55,088 nucleotides of DNA from Agrobacterium arsenijevicii (GTDB lineage Bacteria > Pseudomonadota > Alphaproteobacteria > Rhizobiales > Rhizobiaceae), in contig JWIT01000022.1 in assembly GCA_000949895.1 (NCBI GenBank), positions 1-55,088 of the forward strand. The letters run 5' to 3'. The position numbers and the translations under genes are program-made. Below, one piece after another: positions 16,403 to 23,993 of this stretch. The stretch's first letter is position 1; each line of letters starts with the position of its first letter. Under the pieces are notes generated by a model, which saw nothing but the letters and a program-made list of their open reading frames with translations, searched no databases and was not told the origin of the DNA.

Positions 16403-17269
16403 TCAATCAGAAAAACCGCCATGCCGGGCAATAAGCGCAACAACAAAATCCATAACAGCGCGAACGGATGGCGTCTTGCGCAAATCCCGATGGACCAGAA
16501 GCCAGATATCCCGGGAGAACGCCGGGATGTCCTTGCCGACCGGCACCAGATCCGGGTCGGCGTCTCCGAGAAAACAGGGAAGCCCGGCGACGCCAGCTCC
16601 CGCGCGCGCCGCGATCAAATGTCCACTGATATCGTTCAGTTCGCAGGCGATCGGCCTTGTGCCGGCAATGCCCAGCAGCCACTTCTGTTGCGGCATGTCG
16701 GCAAAGCTTTCGTCGTAGGCGATAAATTGCCATCGATCTGGTGCATCGCGATGCACATAGTCGCTCCGCGCATAGAGACCGAAGGCCATTGTCCCAAGTT
16801 TTCGCGTGAAGCTGCCGTTTTCCTCAGGCCGCACTAAACGGAGAGCAACATCCGCTTCCCTGCGGCTGAGCGACACCTGCTGCGCCTGCGCCGCGAGGGA
16901 AAGCCGGATATCCGGATAACGCGATCGAAACTGTGCAAGATGCTGCGCCAGCACATGCGCGGCCAGCACCGGCGGAGCGCTGAGCGTTACCTTGCCGACA
17001 AGCGGCGTATGCGCAGCCCGCGCGATCCGGGCAATTCCATCAGCTGCATTTTCCATCGCGATGGCCTGATCGAAGACCTGCTGGCCAATTGTCGTCAGGC
17101 GAGACGATCGCGGTAGGCGGTCGACCAGCGTCACATCCAGTTCGGTTTCGAGCGCAGCCAACCGGCGGCTGATGGTGGCGTGGTCAACCTTCAAGGCTCG
17201 CGCAGCACCGGACAGGGTGCCGCTCCGTGCCACGGCGAGGAAATGACGAAGATTTTCCCAATCGGTCAT
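16403..17269 (-). CDS. LysR-family transcriptional regulator
   Basis: A 288-residue LysR protein with HTH in residues 1-60 (GTLSGAARALKVDHATISRRLAAL) and effector domain about 90-285. The start at 17269 has GGAGA about 10 nt upstream and gives the usual N-terminus; the frame runs up to 17383 without LysR character. It is divergent from the MFS exporter at 17369 (99 bp between starts), and two inverted repeats in that gap (17308-17323 and 17338-17368) are candidates for its binding or for translational control of the exporter. Confidence 0.92.
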   Translation of the reverse strand: MTDWENLRHFLAVARSGTLSGAARALKVDHATISRRLAALETELDVTLVDRLPRSSRLTTIGQQVFDQAIAMENAADGIARIARAAHTPLVGKVTLSAPPVLAAHVLAQHLAQFRSRYPDIRLSLAAQAQQVSLSRREADVALRLVRPEENGSFTRKLGTMAFGLYARSDYVHRDAPDRWQFIAYDESFADMPQQKWLLGIAGTRPIACELNDISGHLIAARAGAGVAGLPCFLGDADPDLVPVGKDIPAFSRDIWLLVHRDLRKTPSVRAVMDFVVALIARHGGFSD

Positions 17270-17307
17270 CTGTGCGTTTTCTCCTGCTTCACTGGCATAT
17301 ATACCGA

Positions 17308-17323
17308 ATTTCCGCACGGAAAT
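17308..17323. promoter_or_regulatory. Candidate operator in the LysR/exporter gap
   Basis: ATTTCCG and CGGAAAT form a perfect 7-bp dyad around CA. It lies 39 nt upstream of the LysR start and 46 nt upstream of the exporter start, a suitable position for control of both. Confidence 0.4.
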
Positions 17324-17337
17324 CATTGGCGTAATTT

Positions 17338-17368
17338 CGAGACAAATCATCTTTGCAAGGTTGTCTCG
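17338..17368 (+). promoter_or_regulatory. Hairpin enclosing the exporter's ribosome binding site
   Basis: CGAGACAA (17338-17345) and TTGTCTCG (17361-17368) are exact complements, and the second arm ends right before the ATG at 17369. The CAAGG ribosome site (17356-17360) lies in the loop next to the stem. It may be an operator dyad, or in RNA a structure that limits initiation. Confidence 0.4.
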
Positions 17369-18733
17369 ATGTCCGTCTCCCACCCTTCAAACCCACGCAT
17401 CACGCTTGCGGCCGCTTCCCTTGGCTTCGTGGTCGTTCTTCTCGATGTCAGCGTCGTCAATGTCGCACTCGATGCCCTGCGCACGAGTTTCTCAACCGAT
17501 GTCGCCGGTCTCCAATGGGTCGTCAACGCCTATACGCTGGTCTTTGCCGCCCTGCTGCTCATGGCGGGAGCCCTGGGCGACCGCTTTGGCGCGAGGGCCA
17601 TCTTCACCACCGGCTTCGTTCTCTTCACACTCGCTTCGCTCGCCTGCGGGCTGGCGCCAACGCTGGCGGCACTGATTGCGGCGCGGTTGGCGCAGGGCGT
17701 CGGCGCCGCGCTGCTGGTTCCGAACTCGCTGTCGTTGCTTCAACAGGCATTTCCCGACAGGGAGCAGCGTAATCGCGCGGTCGGCTGGTGGGGGGCCGCA
17801 GGCGGCATTGCACTGGCGGCGGGGCCCGTGGTCGGCGGCTTTCTGGTGACACATCTGGGCTGGCGCAGCGTTTTTCTGATCAACATTCCGGTCGGGCTTG
17901 TCGGCCTTGTCCTCATCCTGCGCTATTCCGCGCCAAGTCGCAGAAACAAAGGGCGCTCGCTCGACATGCCCGGGCAGGCAGCCGCCATCATTGCACTCGC
18001 ATCCCTCGCAACAGCACTGACGGATGCGGCGCATCTTGGCTGGACACATCCGAGGATTCTCGTCGCCCTTATCGTGGCCGTCCTCGCCGCAATTGGCTTC
18101 ATCCTGATCGAGGCCAGAAGCCACGCGCCGATGCTGCCGCTGTCATTCTTCTCCAGCCCGACCTTCTCGATCACCTCGGTCACCGGCGTCATCGTCAACT
18201 TCGCTTATTACGGCCTGATCTTCGTTTTCAGCCTGTTCTTTCAGCTGGAGCAGCATCTTTCACCGCAGGAAACCGGCATTGCCTTCCTGCCGATGACCAT
18301 TGTTCTGATGGTCATGAACATCCTGGCAGGCCGGTTGATCACACGCCTTGGCGCGCGCCGGCTGATGGTGTTCGGCCTGCTTTTGGCGGCAACCGGATAT
18401 CTTCTGCTCATCCCGGTCAGTGTCAGCGGCTCCTATTGGCAACTGGTCTTGCCGATGCTGATGGCGGCAAGCGGCATCGCGCTGATGGTGCCGACGATGA
18501 CGAATGTCACTCTTTCCTCGGTCGATCCGTCCCGGGCCGGCATCGCGTCAGGTGTTCTCAACACGGCGCGGCAGGTGGGCGGCATGCTCGGCGTCGCGAC
18601 ATACGGTTATTTCGTGCAAGACACAGCGCCCGCCGCTTTCATGCACGGCATGCATCTCTCGCTCATCGTCGCGGTAGTGCTGCTGTTACTCGGCGCTGCG
18701 CTCTGGTTCATCGGCCTCAGGCGACCGCAATGA
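17369..18733 (+). CDS. MFS exporter, DHA2 (EmrB/QacA-like) type
   Basis: A 454-residue inner-membrane protein with about 14 predicted hydrophobic segments. Near the N-terminus it has LDVSVVNVALDAL (helix 1 motif D1 of DHA2 proteins); GDRFGARAIF is the loop 2-3 motif and GGIALAAGPVVGGFL the antiporter motif C. The ATG at 17369 has CAAGG 8 nt upstream; the frame extends further up but only through DNA of the divergent regulator. It would export drugs or metabolites in exchange for protons. Likely controlled by the divergent LysR gene. Confidence 0.9.
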   Translation: MSVSHPSNPRITLAAASLGFVVVLLDVSVVNVALDALRTSFSTDVAGLQWVVNAYTLVFAALLLMAGALGDRFGARAIFTTGFVLFTLASLACGLAPTLAALIAARLAQGVGAALLVPNSLSLLQQAFPDREQRNRAVGWWGAAGGIALAAGPVVGGFLVTHLGWRSVFLINIPVGLVGLVLILRYSAPSRRNKGRSLDMPGQAAAIIALASLATALTDAAHLGWTHPRILVALIVAVLAAIGFILIEARSHAPMLPLSFFSSPTFSITSVTGVIVNFAYYGLIFVFSLFFQLEQHLSPQETGIAFLPMTIVLMVMNILAGRLITRLGARRLMVFGLLLAATGYLLLIPVSVSGSYWQLVLPMLMAASGIALMVPTMTNVTLSSVDPSRAGIASGVLNTARQVGGMLGVATYGYFVQDTAPAAFMHGMHLSLIVAVVLLLLGAALWFIGLRRPQ

Positions 18734-19091
18734 CGTTTGACCGCAAATGGCCAAAAGGAGACATTCCGGGACCGGGCTCCGGAAGACTGAGATAAGGGTG
18801 GACAACGGACGGTCGGCTTATCATTGGGTTCTCGGGAGAACTAGCTATCCGGCGTCGTGGAGGAAACTCTTCGGAGTTCGATTGAAAGCTTTGTGATAGA
18901 CGGTGGCAGAGCTCTTTGATGAGGAAAGATTGTTCTAGAATGTGTTGCCGATTGAGTCGCGGAGCGCAACAAGGGTCGTAGGTCTTGACCGTCTCACTGA
19001 AATTCCGCATTTTGAAGATAGCGCTACGTAGGGTGCACCGGCCGTTGAGCCGACTGGGCAACGCCCGCCTACAATTTCAAAGGTAGCGCCT
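18734..19091. other. Intergenic region, 358 bp, no gene recognised
   Basis: No convincing reading frame was found. The DNA is less GC-rich than the flanks. TTGACC at 18985-18990 is followed after 17 nt by CATTTT, a weak promoter candidate for the VOC gene. A stretch around 18980-19000 loosely resembles one at about 19821-19842 on the other side of that gene. Confidence 0.4.
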
Positions 19092-19736
19092 ATGCCGAAT
19101 CTCGAAAACCTCAAGAAGCAAGCCAAGCAGTATTTGCGGTGGCATCGCGAGCGGTATTATCCAGTCGCGGCCCATATCCGCGCTGCTTTGCCACGATTTC
19201 AACACCTCGACGATAATCAGATATTGGAATCCAGTTTCAAGCTCAATGACGCACAAGAACTTGTCGCGCGTCAATTGGGATTCGAGGGGTGGCTAGCGCT
19301 CAAGTCAGGAACCCTTATGAACAATCAAAGCAAACAGACCGCATCCAACCTTGTTCTCAGTTCTGTCTCCGCGCAACTCTTCGTCTCCGACATCAAAGCG
19401 TCGTGTGAATTCTTCGCCGACAAACTCGGCTTCGCGGTCGACTTTGTTTACGGCGACCCTCCATTCTACGGACAGGTTGTTCGTGACAACGCACGCCTTG
19501 CTCTGAGGCTAGTTTGCGAGCCAGTGTTTGTCGGCGACATCCGACAACGCGAACATCTGCTCTCCGGCTCGATCACGGTCGACACCGCAAGTGAGATCAA
19601 GCGACTCTTTCTGGATTTCCAAGCCGCCGGAGTGGATTTTCACCAAACGCTCAAGAAGGAGCCGTGGGGTGCTCGAAATTTCATTGTTAGGGACCCGGAC
19701 GAAAACCTCATACTGTTTGCTGGTCCGGCCGACTAA
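19092..19736 (+). CDS. VOC (glyoxalase/bleomycin-resistance-like) protein with an N-terminal helical module
   Basis: A 214-residue two-part protein. Residues 1-75 (LKKQAKQYLRWHRERYYPVAAHIRA..., ending EGWLALK) match a helical module found at the start of some VOC and ankyrin-type proteins; its function is unknown. Residues about 90-212 are a VOC domain (LFVSDIKASCEFFADKLGF, ending NFIVRDPDENLILFAG) of the glyoxalase/bleomycin-binding type. Such domains bind metals or antibiotics; the activity here is open. AAAGG lies 8 nt before the ATG. Codon use and GC content differ from the neighbours, suggesting transfer. It has no operon partner. Confidence 0.82.
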   Translation: MPNLENLKKQAKQYLRWHRERYYPVAAHIRAALPRFQHLDDNQILESSFKLNDAQELVARQLGFEGWLALKSGTLMNNQSKQTASNLVLSSVSAQLFVSDIKASCEFFADKLGFAVDFVYGDPPFYGQVVRDNARLALRLVCEPVFVGDIRQREHLLSGSITVDTASEIKRLFLDFQAAGVDFHQTLKKEPWGARNFIVRDPDENLILFAGPAD

Positions 19737-19990
19737 ATATAATCTCAAATCTCTGAATGCCGACCTAGATTGTCGCAGAATTCCCGAAATCTGCGACACG
19801 CTTTTCCGGTAGATCAACGTCAGGTCTTCGACCGCTCGACTGAGTCGGCAAACGTCCGCACTAAAGGTCGAAAGACGACAATATCAAATTGTACAGTTAT
19901 GTCTCCTATTGGCCCAATGCGGTCATCGCAGCACTGATCTGGACAGGCCTGAGCCGCCTTTGGCGCAAACCGGCCAAGGCATGTATCCAT

Positions 19991-20021
19991 ATAAAAAGGC
20001 CCTCCCGGTTTGGGGAGGGCC
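19991..20021 (-). terminator. Rho-independent terminator of the GCG_CRPN-type gene
   Basis: On the minus strand GGCCCTCCC pairs with GGGAGGGCC around a 6-nt loop, followed by TTTTTAT. It lies about 100 nt after the stop at 20122. Confidence 0.8.
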
Positions 20022-20060
20022 TGCACTCGAGCACGCCAGTTTAAAAACATGCTATATCTG

Positions 20061-20080
20061 TTTGTTTTTACGTATTTTTC
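20061..20080 (-). repeat. 20-nt exact repeat, copy 1
   Basis: The minus strand reads GAAAAATACGTAAAAACAAA. An identical copy is at 52595-52614, also on the minus strand and also just downstream of a minus-strand stop codon. The centre is TACGTA between A tracts. No known element is recognised. Confidence 0.6.
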
Positions 20081-20121
20081 ATACGCAAAACCGCTACGTA
20101 CTTTTACCGGAAATGCTCCGA

Positions 20122-20448
20122 TTACCAGCGATAGTCGCGACGGTCTCGCCATTCGCGCTGTTCGTACCAATCTCTGCGCTCACGCCATTCTCTGCGGGCT
20201 TGACGTTCGCGCCACTCCCTGCGGCCTTCCCAGCGATCACGCCTGTCCCAGCCGCGCTCATATCGCGGCGGTCCATTGGGCCGGCAATATCCGCGCGGCG
20301 ATAGATGAAAGCCGCGGCCGCAGGCATAGTCCACATTTTGAACATTGGCTGCCAGAGGGGCGGACGGTTGACCGAGAGGCATGGCGTTCGCGCCACTGCC
20401 GAACAGGGCACTGAGAATTATTCCAGCGCTTAAAATCATCTTACGCAT
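20122..20448 (-). CDS. Small exported Arg/Trp-rich protein with a GCG_CRPN-type motif
   Basis: A 108-residue protein: signal peptide of about 22 residues (ending GANA), then the motif ACGRGFHLSPRGYCRPN (about residues 42-58) with two cysteines, then a tail of short repeats of the RREWRER / RRDWYEQ type made almost only of Arg, Trp, Glu, Asp and Tyr. Proteins with this cysteine motif before charged repeats occur widely in alphaproteobacteria; their function is unknown. The two cysteines probably form a disulfide outside the cytoplasm. The ribosome site GGAGGGA is exactly complementary to a sequence just upstream, predicting a hairpin that would hide it. A terminator follows at 19991-20021. Confidence 0.8.
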   Translation of the reverse strand: MRKMILSAGIILSALFGSGANAMPLGQPSAPLAANVQNVDYACGRGFHLSPRGYCRPNGPPRYERGWDRRDRWEGRREWRERQARREWRERRDWYEQREWRDRRDYRW

Positions 20449-20454
20449 TTCATC

Positions 20455-20477
20455 TCCCTCCTTCCGGGATGGAGGGA
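20455..20477 (-). promoter_or_regulatory. Hairpin sequestering the ribosome binding site
   Basis: In the minus-strand transcript TCCCTCC (20471-20477) can pair with the ribosome site GGAGGGA (20455-20461) across a 9-nt loop, 6 nt before the ATG. It could act as a thermosensor or other translational switch. The pairing is visible; function is inferred. Confidence 0.45.
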
Positions 20478-20682
20478 TTTAGCGCCCCGGCCGGTGAACT
20501 GTGGCTGAATAAATCTTGATGTTTTCGTGGCAAAATTCCGCAATTGTGGCAGATGTTGACGCCGTGCCCCAACCTCAACATAGGCTAAAGGGAGCGTCGA
20601 ACTAGCAGGGGCGCGATGTATCCCGTCCGGTTGCAGTCCTGTGGTTTTCGGCATAGTCCTCAAATGAACGAGGAGACGGTGA

Positions 20683-20901
20683 TTGAACCCCAATCTGCAC
20701 GCAGAGCCTGAATCAAAGCCAAAAAGCAGACGTCGCATCTGGCCTTGGGTGCTCCTGGCCATTCTCACGCTTGCAGCCGTTCTGACGCTTGCCGGCATTT
20801 ATGTGTACAGGGAACTGACATCCGTTGCCGAGGACATGGCCCGAACCTGGCGCGACCTCGTGCAATTGTTCTGGTTGATAATACCGGATCGTCAGTCTTA
20901 A
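20683..20901 (+). CDS. Small single-span membrane protein, unknown function
   Basis: A 72-residue protein with a polar, Arg/Lys-rich start (residues 1-19), one hydrophobic segment (about 20-43) and a short C-terminal part with a second, weaker hydrophobic stretch. It starts at TTG, supported by AGGAGA 6 nt upstream. No family recognised. It precedes a LysR gene at 21033 on the same strand by 131 bp and may or may not be co-transcribed. Confidence 0.6.
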   Translation: MNPNLHAEPESKPKSRRRIWPWVLLAILTLAAVLTLAGIYVYRELTSVAEDMARTWRDLVQLFWLIIPDRQS

Positions 20902-21032
20902 TATCGAAGAACAGACCGGCCTCGCTGGCCCGATCTCGCTGGCAAAGCCGAAACGCGGCATGGAATCCTAAAAAAATTGAAGAGTTTGCGGCGTCGGTGT
21001 ATCGGATCGCAAATTGTATTTTAGGAAGTTGG

Positions 21033-21923
21033 ATGCAACCGTCATTTAGATTGCCGCCGTTGGAGGCGCTTGTTGTTTTCGAGGCTGCATCCCGCCTGGG
21101 CAGCTTCTCCCGTGCGGGCAACGAGCTTGGTCTGACGCAGAGCGCCGTCAGTCGGCAGATCGGCAAGCTGGAAGCGTTCATTGGCTCCAAGCTTTTCGAG
21201 CGCGTGCCGACGGGCGTGCGACTGACGACTATCGGGGAAAATTATTCGATTGATGTATCGCGGCTGATCCTCGATATCGCAAGCGTCACGGACGGCGTCC
21301 GCTCATGGACCGGCGCAAGCCAGATCACTATCGCCTGCTCCCGCGGGATTGCCGATCAATGGTTCATGCCCCGTCTGCAGAAGCTGAAACGCGATATTCC
21401 CGGCATCGAATTGCGGGTGCGGGTGACTGACGACGTGGCGCATCTGCGTCTGGACGAATTTGATCTGGCGATTTTCTATCGCAAGGAAAGACCGATCGGT
21501 GTCTGGCTTTCGGAGCTCGGGCAGGAAGAGGTCGTTCCCGTCTCGGCACGCGGCATGGCCAACCTCATGGAGCAGAAGGCCCCGGTTTTGATCTCCATCG
21601 AAGATTCGATGCGGGAATGGCAGGACTGGAGCGACTGGTGGCGCTCATCACAACTGTTGCCGCCTCAGGATGCGATCCAGTGGAAACTCGGAGACTATGG
21701 CCTCTGCGTCGCGGCGGCATCGCAGGGGCTTGGTGCAACGCTTGGGTGGACCTGGCTCATCCGCGACCAACTGGATAGCGGAGCGCTCGTTCCTGTGCAT
21801 TCCCATGCCATGCGCTCTGAAGGCAAATTTTACCTGATGCGACCGGCAGATCGCCACCAGCGTAAAATTGTGCGCGAGGTTTCCGATTGGCTGATTGCAG
21901 ACAACCATAAAACCGCGCGCTGA
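21033..21923 (+). CDS. LysR-family regulator, GcvA-like
   Basis: A 296-residue LysR protein. FRLPPLEALVVFEAASRLGSFSRAGNELGLTQSAVSRQI is the GcvA/AmpR-type HTH (residues 5-60); the effector domain spans about 95-290. The ATG at 21033 has AGGAAG 5 nt upstream and gives the GcvA-like N-terminus; the frame goes further up but overlaps the small membrane protein gene in another frame. No divergent target is present, unlike the other LysR genes here. Its stop lies 6 bp from the convergent small membrane protein gene. Confidence 0.9.
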   Translation: MQPSFRLPPLEALVVFEAASRLGSFSRAGNELGLTQSAVSRQIGKLEAFIGSKLFERVPTGVRLTTIGENYSIDVSRLILDIASVTDGVRSWTGASQITIACSRGIADQWFMPRLQKLKRDIPGIELRVRVTDDVAHLRLDEFDLAIFYRKERPIGVWLSELGQEEVVPVSARGMANLMEQKAPVLISIEDSMREWQDWSDWWRSSQLLPPQDAIQWKLGDYGLCVAAASQGLGATLGWTWLIRDQLDSGALVPVHSHAMRSEGKFYLMRPADRHQRKIVREVSDWLIADNHKTAR

Positions 21924-21929
21924 AACCCG

Positions 21930-22196
21930 TCATGCCTGCGCAGGAGGTGTCTTGCGGCGCCGGTCCAGGAGAAACCGCGCGTAGCCGATGATGGTGAACA
22001 GCAGCCAGGCGACCTGTGAAATCAGCGAGCCGAGGTTGAAATTCCATATCAGCGAGTAGATCAGAAACACGCCACCCAGAACATTTAAGAGAGTGTAGCG
22101 CCAGTCTTCTATCGTCAGAAGTCGCAGCTGCAACAAGGCATAGGCGAAGAGATAAAAAAACGCTCCTGCAAGGCCGACAAGATCCGCTAGCCCCAT
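21930..22196 (-). CDS. Small membrane protein, CBU_0592-like
   Basis: An 88-residue protein with three hydrophobic segments (about residues 3-24, 31-51, 56-75) and a basic C-terminal tail (RRRKTPPA). The pattern LVGLAGAFFYLFAYALLQL...LLNVLGGVFLIYSL fits the CBU_0592 family of inner-membrane proteins of unknown role. The ATG at 22196 has GGAG 9 nt upstream; an ATG at 22211 is an alternative giving 5 more residues. The frame is open for more than 1 kb upstream, but that part is the shadow of the ABC binding-protein gene. Confidence 0.7.
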   Translation of the reverse strand: MGLADLVGLAGAFFYLFAYALLQLRLLTIEDWRYTLLNVLGGVFLIYSLIWNFNLGSLISQVAWLLFTIIGYARFLLDRRRKTPPAQA

Positions 22197-22430
22197 TTGT
22201 ATCCACTCCATAAACACGCCCGCCCGGCGAGCGCCTGCTACACCGGACCCGCTCCGGCGCATCCCTTTACTCCGCTTCGCAGATAACCGGATGCGCTCAG
22301 ATTTCATGACCCCATGCGCAAAAATCATACCCCCCTGCGCGCATCGGTATCTAGTGCCGAACCGTCGAGTACGATACGCCACTGCCAGCCGCGCCTCGTC
22401 CGGCCCCGATAAAAAACAGGGAACCCAAAC

Positions 22431-23993
22431 ATGACATCCTCCCCCTTTTCCTTCTCGCTCGACCGGCGGCATTTTCTTGCCGGCGCGGCCAGCCTCGCGG
22501 CGCTTTCTGCCGGTTTCATTACAGACGCCAGTGCGCAAGGCGCGGACACACCGAAGAAGGGTGGCGTTTTGAAATTGGGTATCGGCGGCGGCAGCACCAC
22601 GGATAACCTCGATCCCCGCATCCTGAAAGACTGGGTGCCGGTCAATCAGGCCTTCATGATCATGAACGGCCTTGTCGAGATCGATGCCAGCAATCACGCT
22701 GTGCCTGAATTGTTCGAAAGCTGGGAAGCGCAGCCCGGCGCCGTGGAGTGGGTCTTCAAGCTGCGTCAGGGTGTCACCTTCCACAACGGCAAGACCCTGA
22801 CGGTGGAAGACGTCATCTACTCCATCAACCTGCACCGTGGCGAAACCACCTCTGCGGCACGCTCGGTCGCGTCTGCGCTCAAGAGCGTCGACAAGCTTTC
22901 CGACACCGAGGTCAAGATCGTCCTCGAAAGCGGCAATGCCGACCTTCCTTACATCCTGTCCGACTACCATTTCCTCGTTGTGCCCGAAGGCTGGACGGAT
23001 TTCAGCAAACCTGTCGGCACCGGGCCATTCGTGTTCGAAAGCTACGATCCGGGCGTTCGTTCGCGCTTTACCCGTAATCCGAATTACTGGAAGCCGAATG
23101 CCGCTCACGTTGACGCCGTGGAAGTCATCGTCATCAACGATATCGCCGCACGCACCAATGCCATGATGTCGGGTCAGGTCCATGCGATCAACCAACTCGA
23201 CTTCAAGACAGTAGACCTGCTGCGCCGTAACCCCAACCTTAACATCGTCCAATCGGCTGGCGGCCAGCACTTCACATTCCTGATGGATTGCACGCAGGCG
23301 CCATACAAGGACAACAATATCCGCCTTGCCATCAAGCACGCCATCGACCGCGAGCAGCTTTTGAAAACCGCGCTGCGTGGCTACGGCCGCATCGGGAACG
23401 ATCATCCGATCCCGAGTTCTGACCGCTTTTATGCCGCGGATCTGGTGCAGCGTCCCTACGACCCCGAGAAGGCGAAGTTTTATCTGAAGCAGGCTGGCCT
23501 CGATACGCTCAAGGTAGAGATTTCCGCTTCCGACGCCGCCTTCTCCGGCGCTGTGGATGCAGCGGCGATTTTCCGCACGAGTGCGGCCAAGGGCGGCATC
23601 GATGTTTCTATCAAGCGCGAACCCGCCGATGGCTACTGGGACAACGTCTGGATGAAAGCTCCATTCTGCATGTCATACTGGGGCGGACGCCCAACAGCAG
23701 ACCAAATGCTGACCATCGCTTACCAGTCCACCTCGGCGCAAAATGATACGCACTGGAAGAACGAAAACTTCGACAGGAAACTCATCGAGGCGCGTGCACT
23801 TCTCGATGATGCGAAGCGCAAGGAAATCTATGCCGAGCTTCAGGCGCTCATCTCCAATGAGGGCGGCGCCATGATCCCGATGTTCGGAGATTATCTGGAT
23901 GCGACATCCAAGAAACTGAAGGGCGTGACCACGCATCCGATGTTCAACTTCATGGGTGCCCGTCTCGCTGAAAAGGTCTGGTTGGACGCATAA
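22431..23993 (+). CDS. ABC transporter solute-binding protein, peptide/nickel family 5
   Basis: A 520-residue periplasmic binding protein with a twin-arginine-like signal (LDRRHFLAGAASLAAL, cleavage near ASAQG at about residue 36). The rest shows the family 5 pattern: NLDPRILKDW near 60, WVFKLRQGVTFHNGKTLTVEDV near 105-125 and the tripartite oligopeptide-binding fold. It delivers its ligand to the permeases encoded next, with a 1-nt stop/start overlap (TAATG). An Arg-Arg signal on a binding protein suggests export of a folded form. First gene of a five-gene unit ending in a CocE/NonD hydrolase, which hints at an ester or amide ligand rather than a plain peptide. Confidence 0.92.
   Translation: MTSSPFSFSLDRRHFLAGAASLAALSAGFITDASAQGADTPKKGGVLKLGIGGGSTTDNLDPRILKDWVPVNQAFMIMNGLVEIDASNHAVPELFESWEAQPGAVEWVFKLRQGVTFHNGKTLTVEDVIYSINLHRGETTSAARSVASALKSVDKLSDTEVKIVLESGNADLPYILSDYHFLVVPEGWTDFSKPVGTGPFVFESYDPGVRSRFTRNPNYWKPNAAHVDAVEVIVINDIAARTNAMMSGQVHAINQLDFKTVDLLRRNPNLNIVQSAGGQHFTFLMDCTQAPYKDNNIRLAIKHAIDREQLLKTALRGYGRIGNDHPIPSSDRFYAADLVQRPYDPEKAKFYLKQAGLDTLKVEISASDAAFSGAVDAAAIFRTSAAKGGIDVSIKREPADGYWDNVWMKAPFCMSYWGGRPTADQMLTIAYQSTSAQNDTHWKNENFDRKLIEARALLDDAKRKEIYAELQALISNEGGAMIPMFGDYLDATSKKLKGVTTHPMFNFMGARLAEKVWLDA

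Larger units (their letters stand above)
19737..20121. other. Intergenic region, 385 bp, with a terminator and a 20-nt repeat
   Basis: The left part (19737-19990) shows nothing recognisable. The right part holds the minus-strand terminator at 19991-20021 and a 20-nt sequence (20061-20080) that recurs at 52595-52614. These form the 3' region of the small exported protein gene at 20122-20448. Confidence 0.5.

Noticed and set aside
20061..20080. 20-nt repeat considered as a phage or island attachment site pair with 52595-52614
   Set aside because: No integrase, tRNA gene or mobile-element gene lies at either end, and the 32 kb between look like ordinary chromosomal genes.
22212..23405. Long minus-strand extension upstream of the small membrane protein
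   Set aside because: It is antisense to the binding-protein gene and shows no domain; the small membrane protein starts at 22196 with its own ribosome site.
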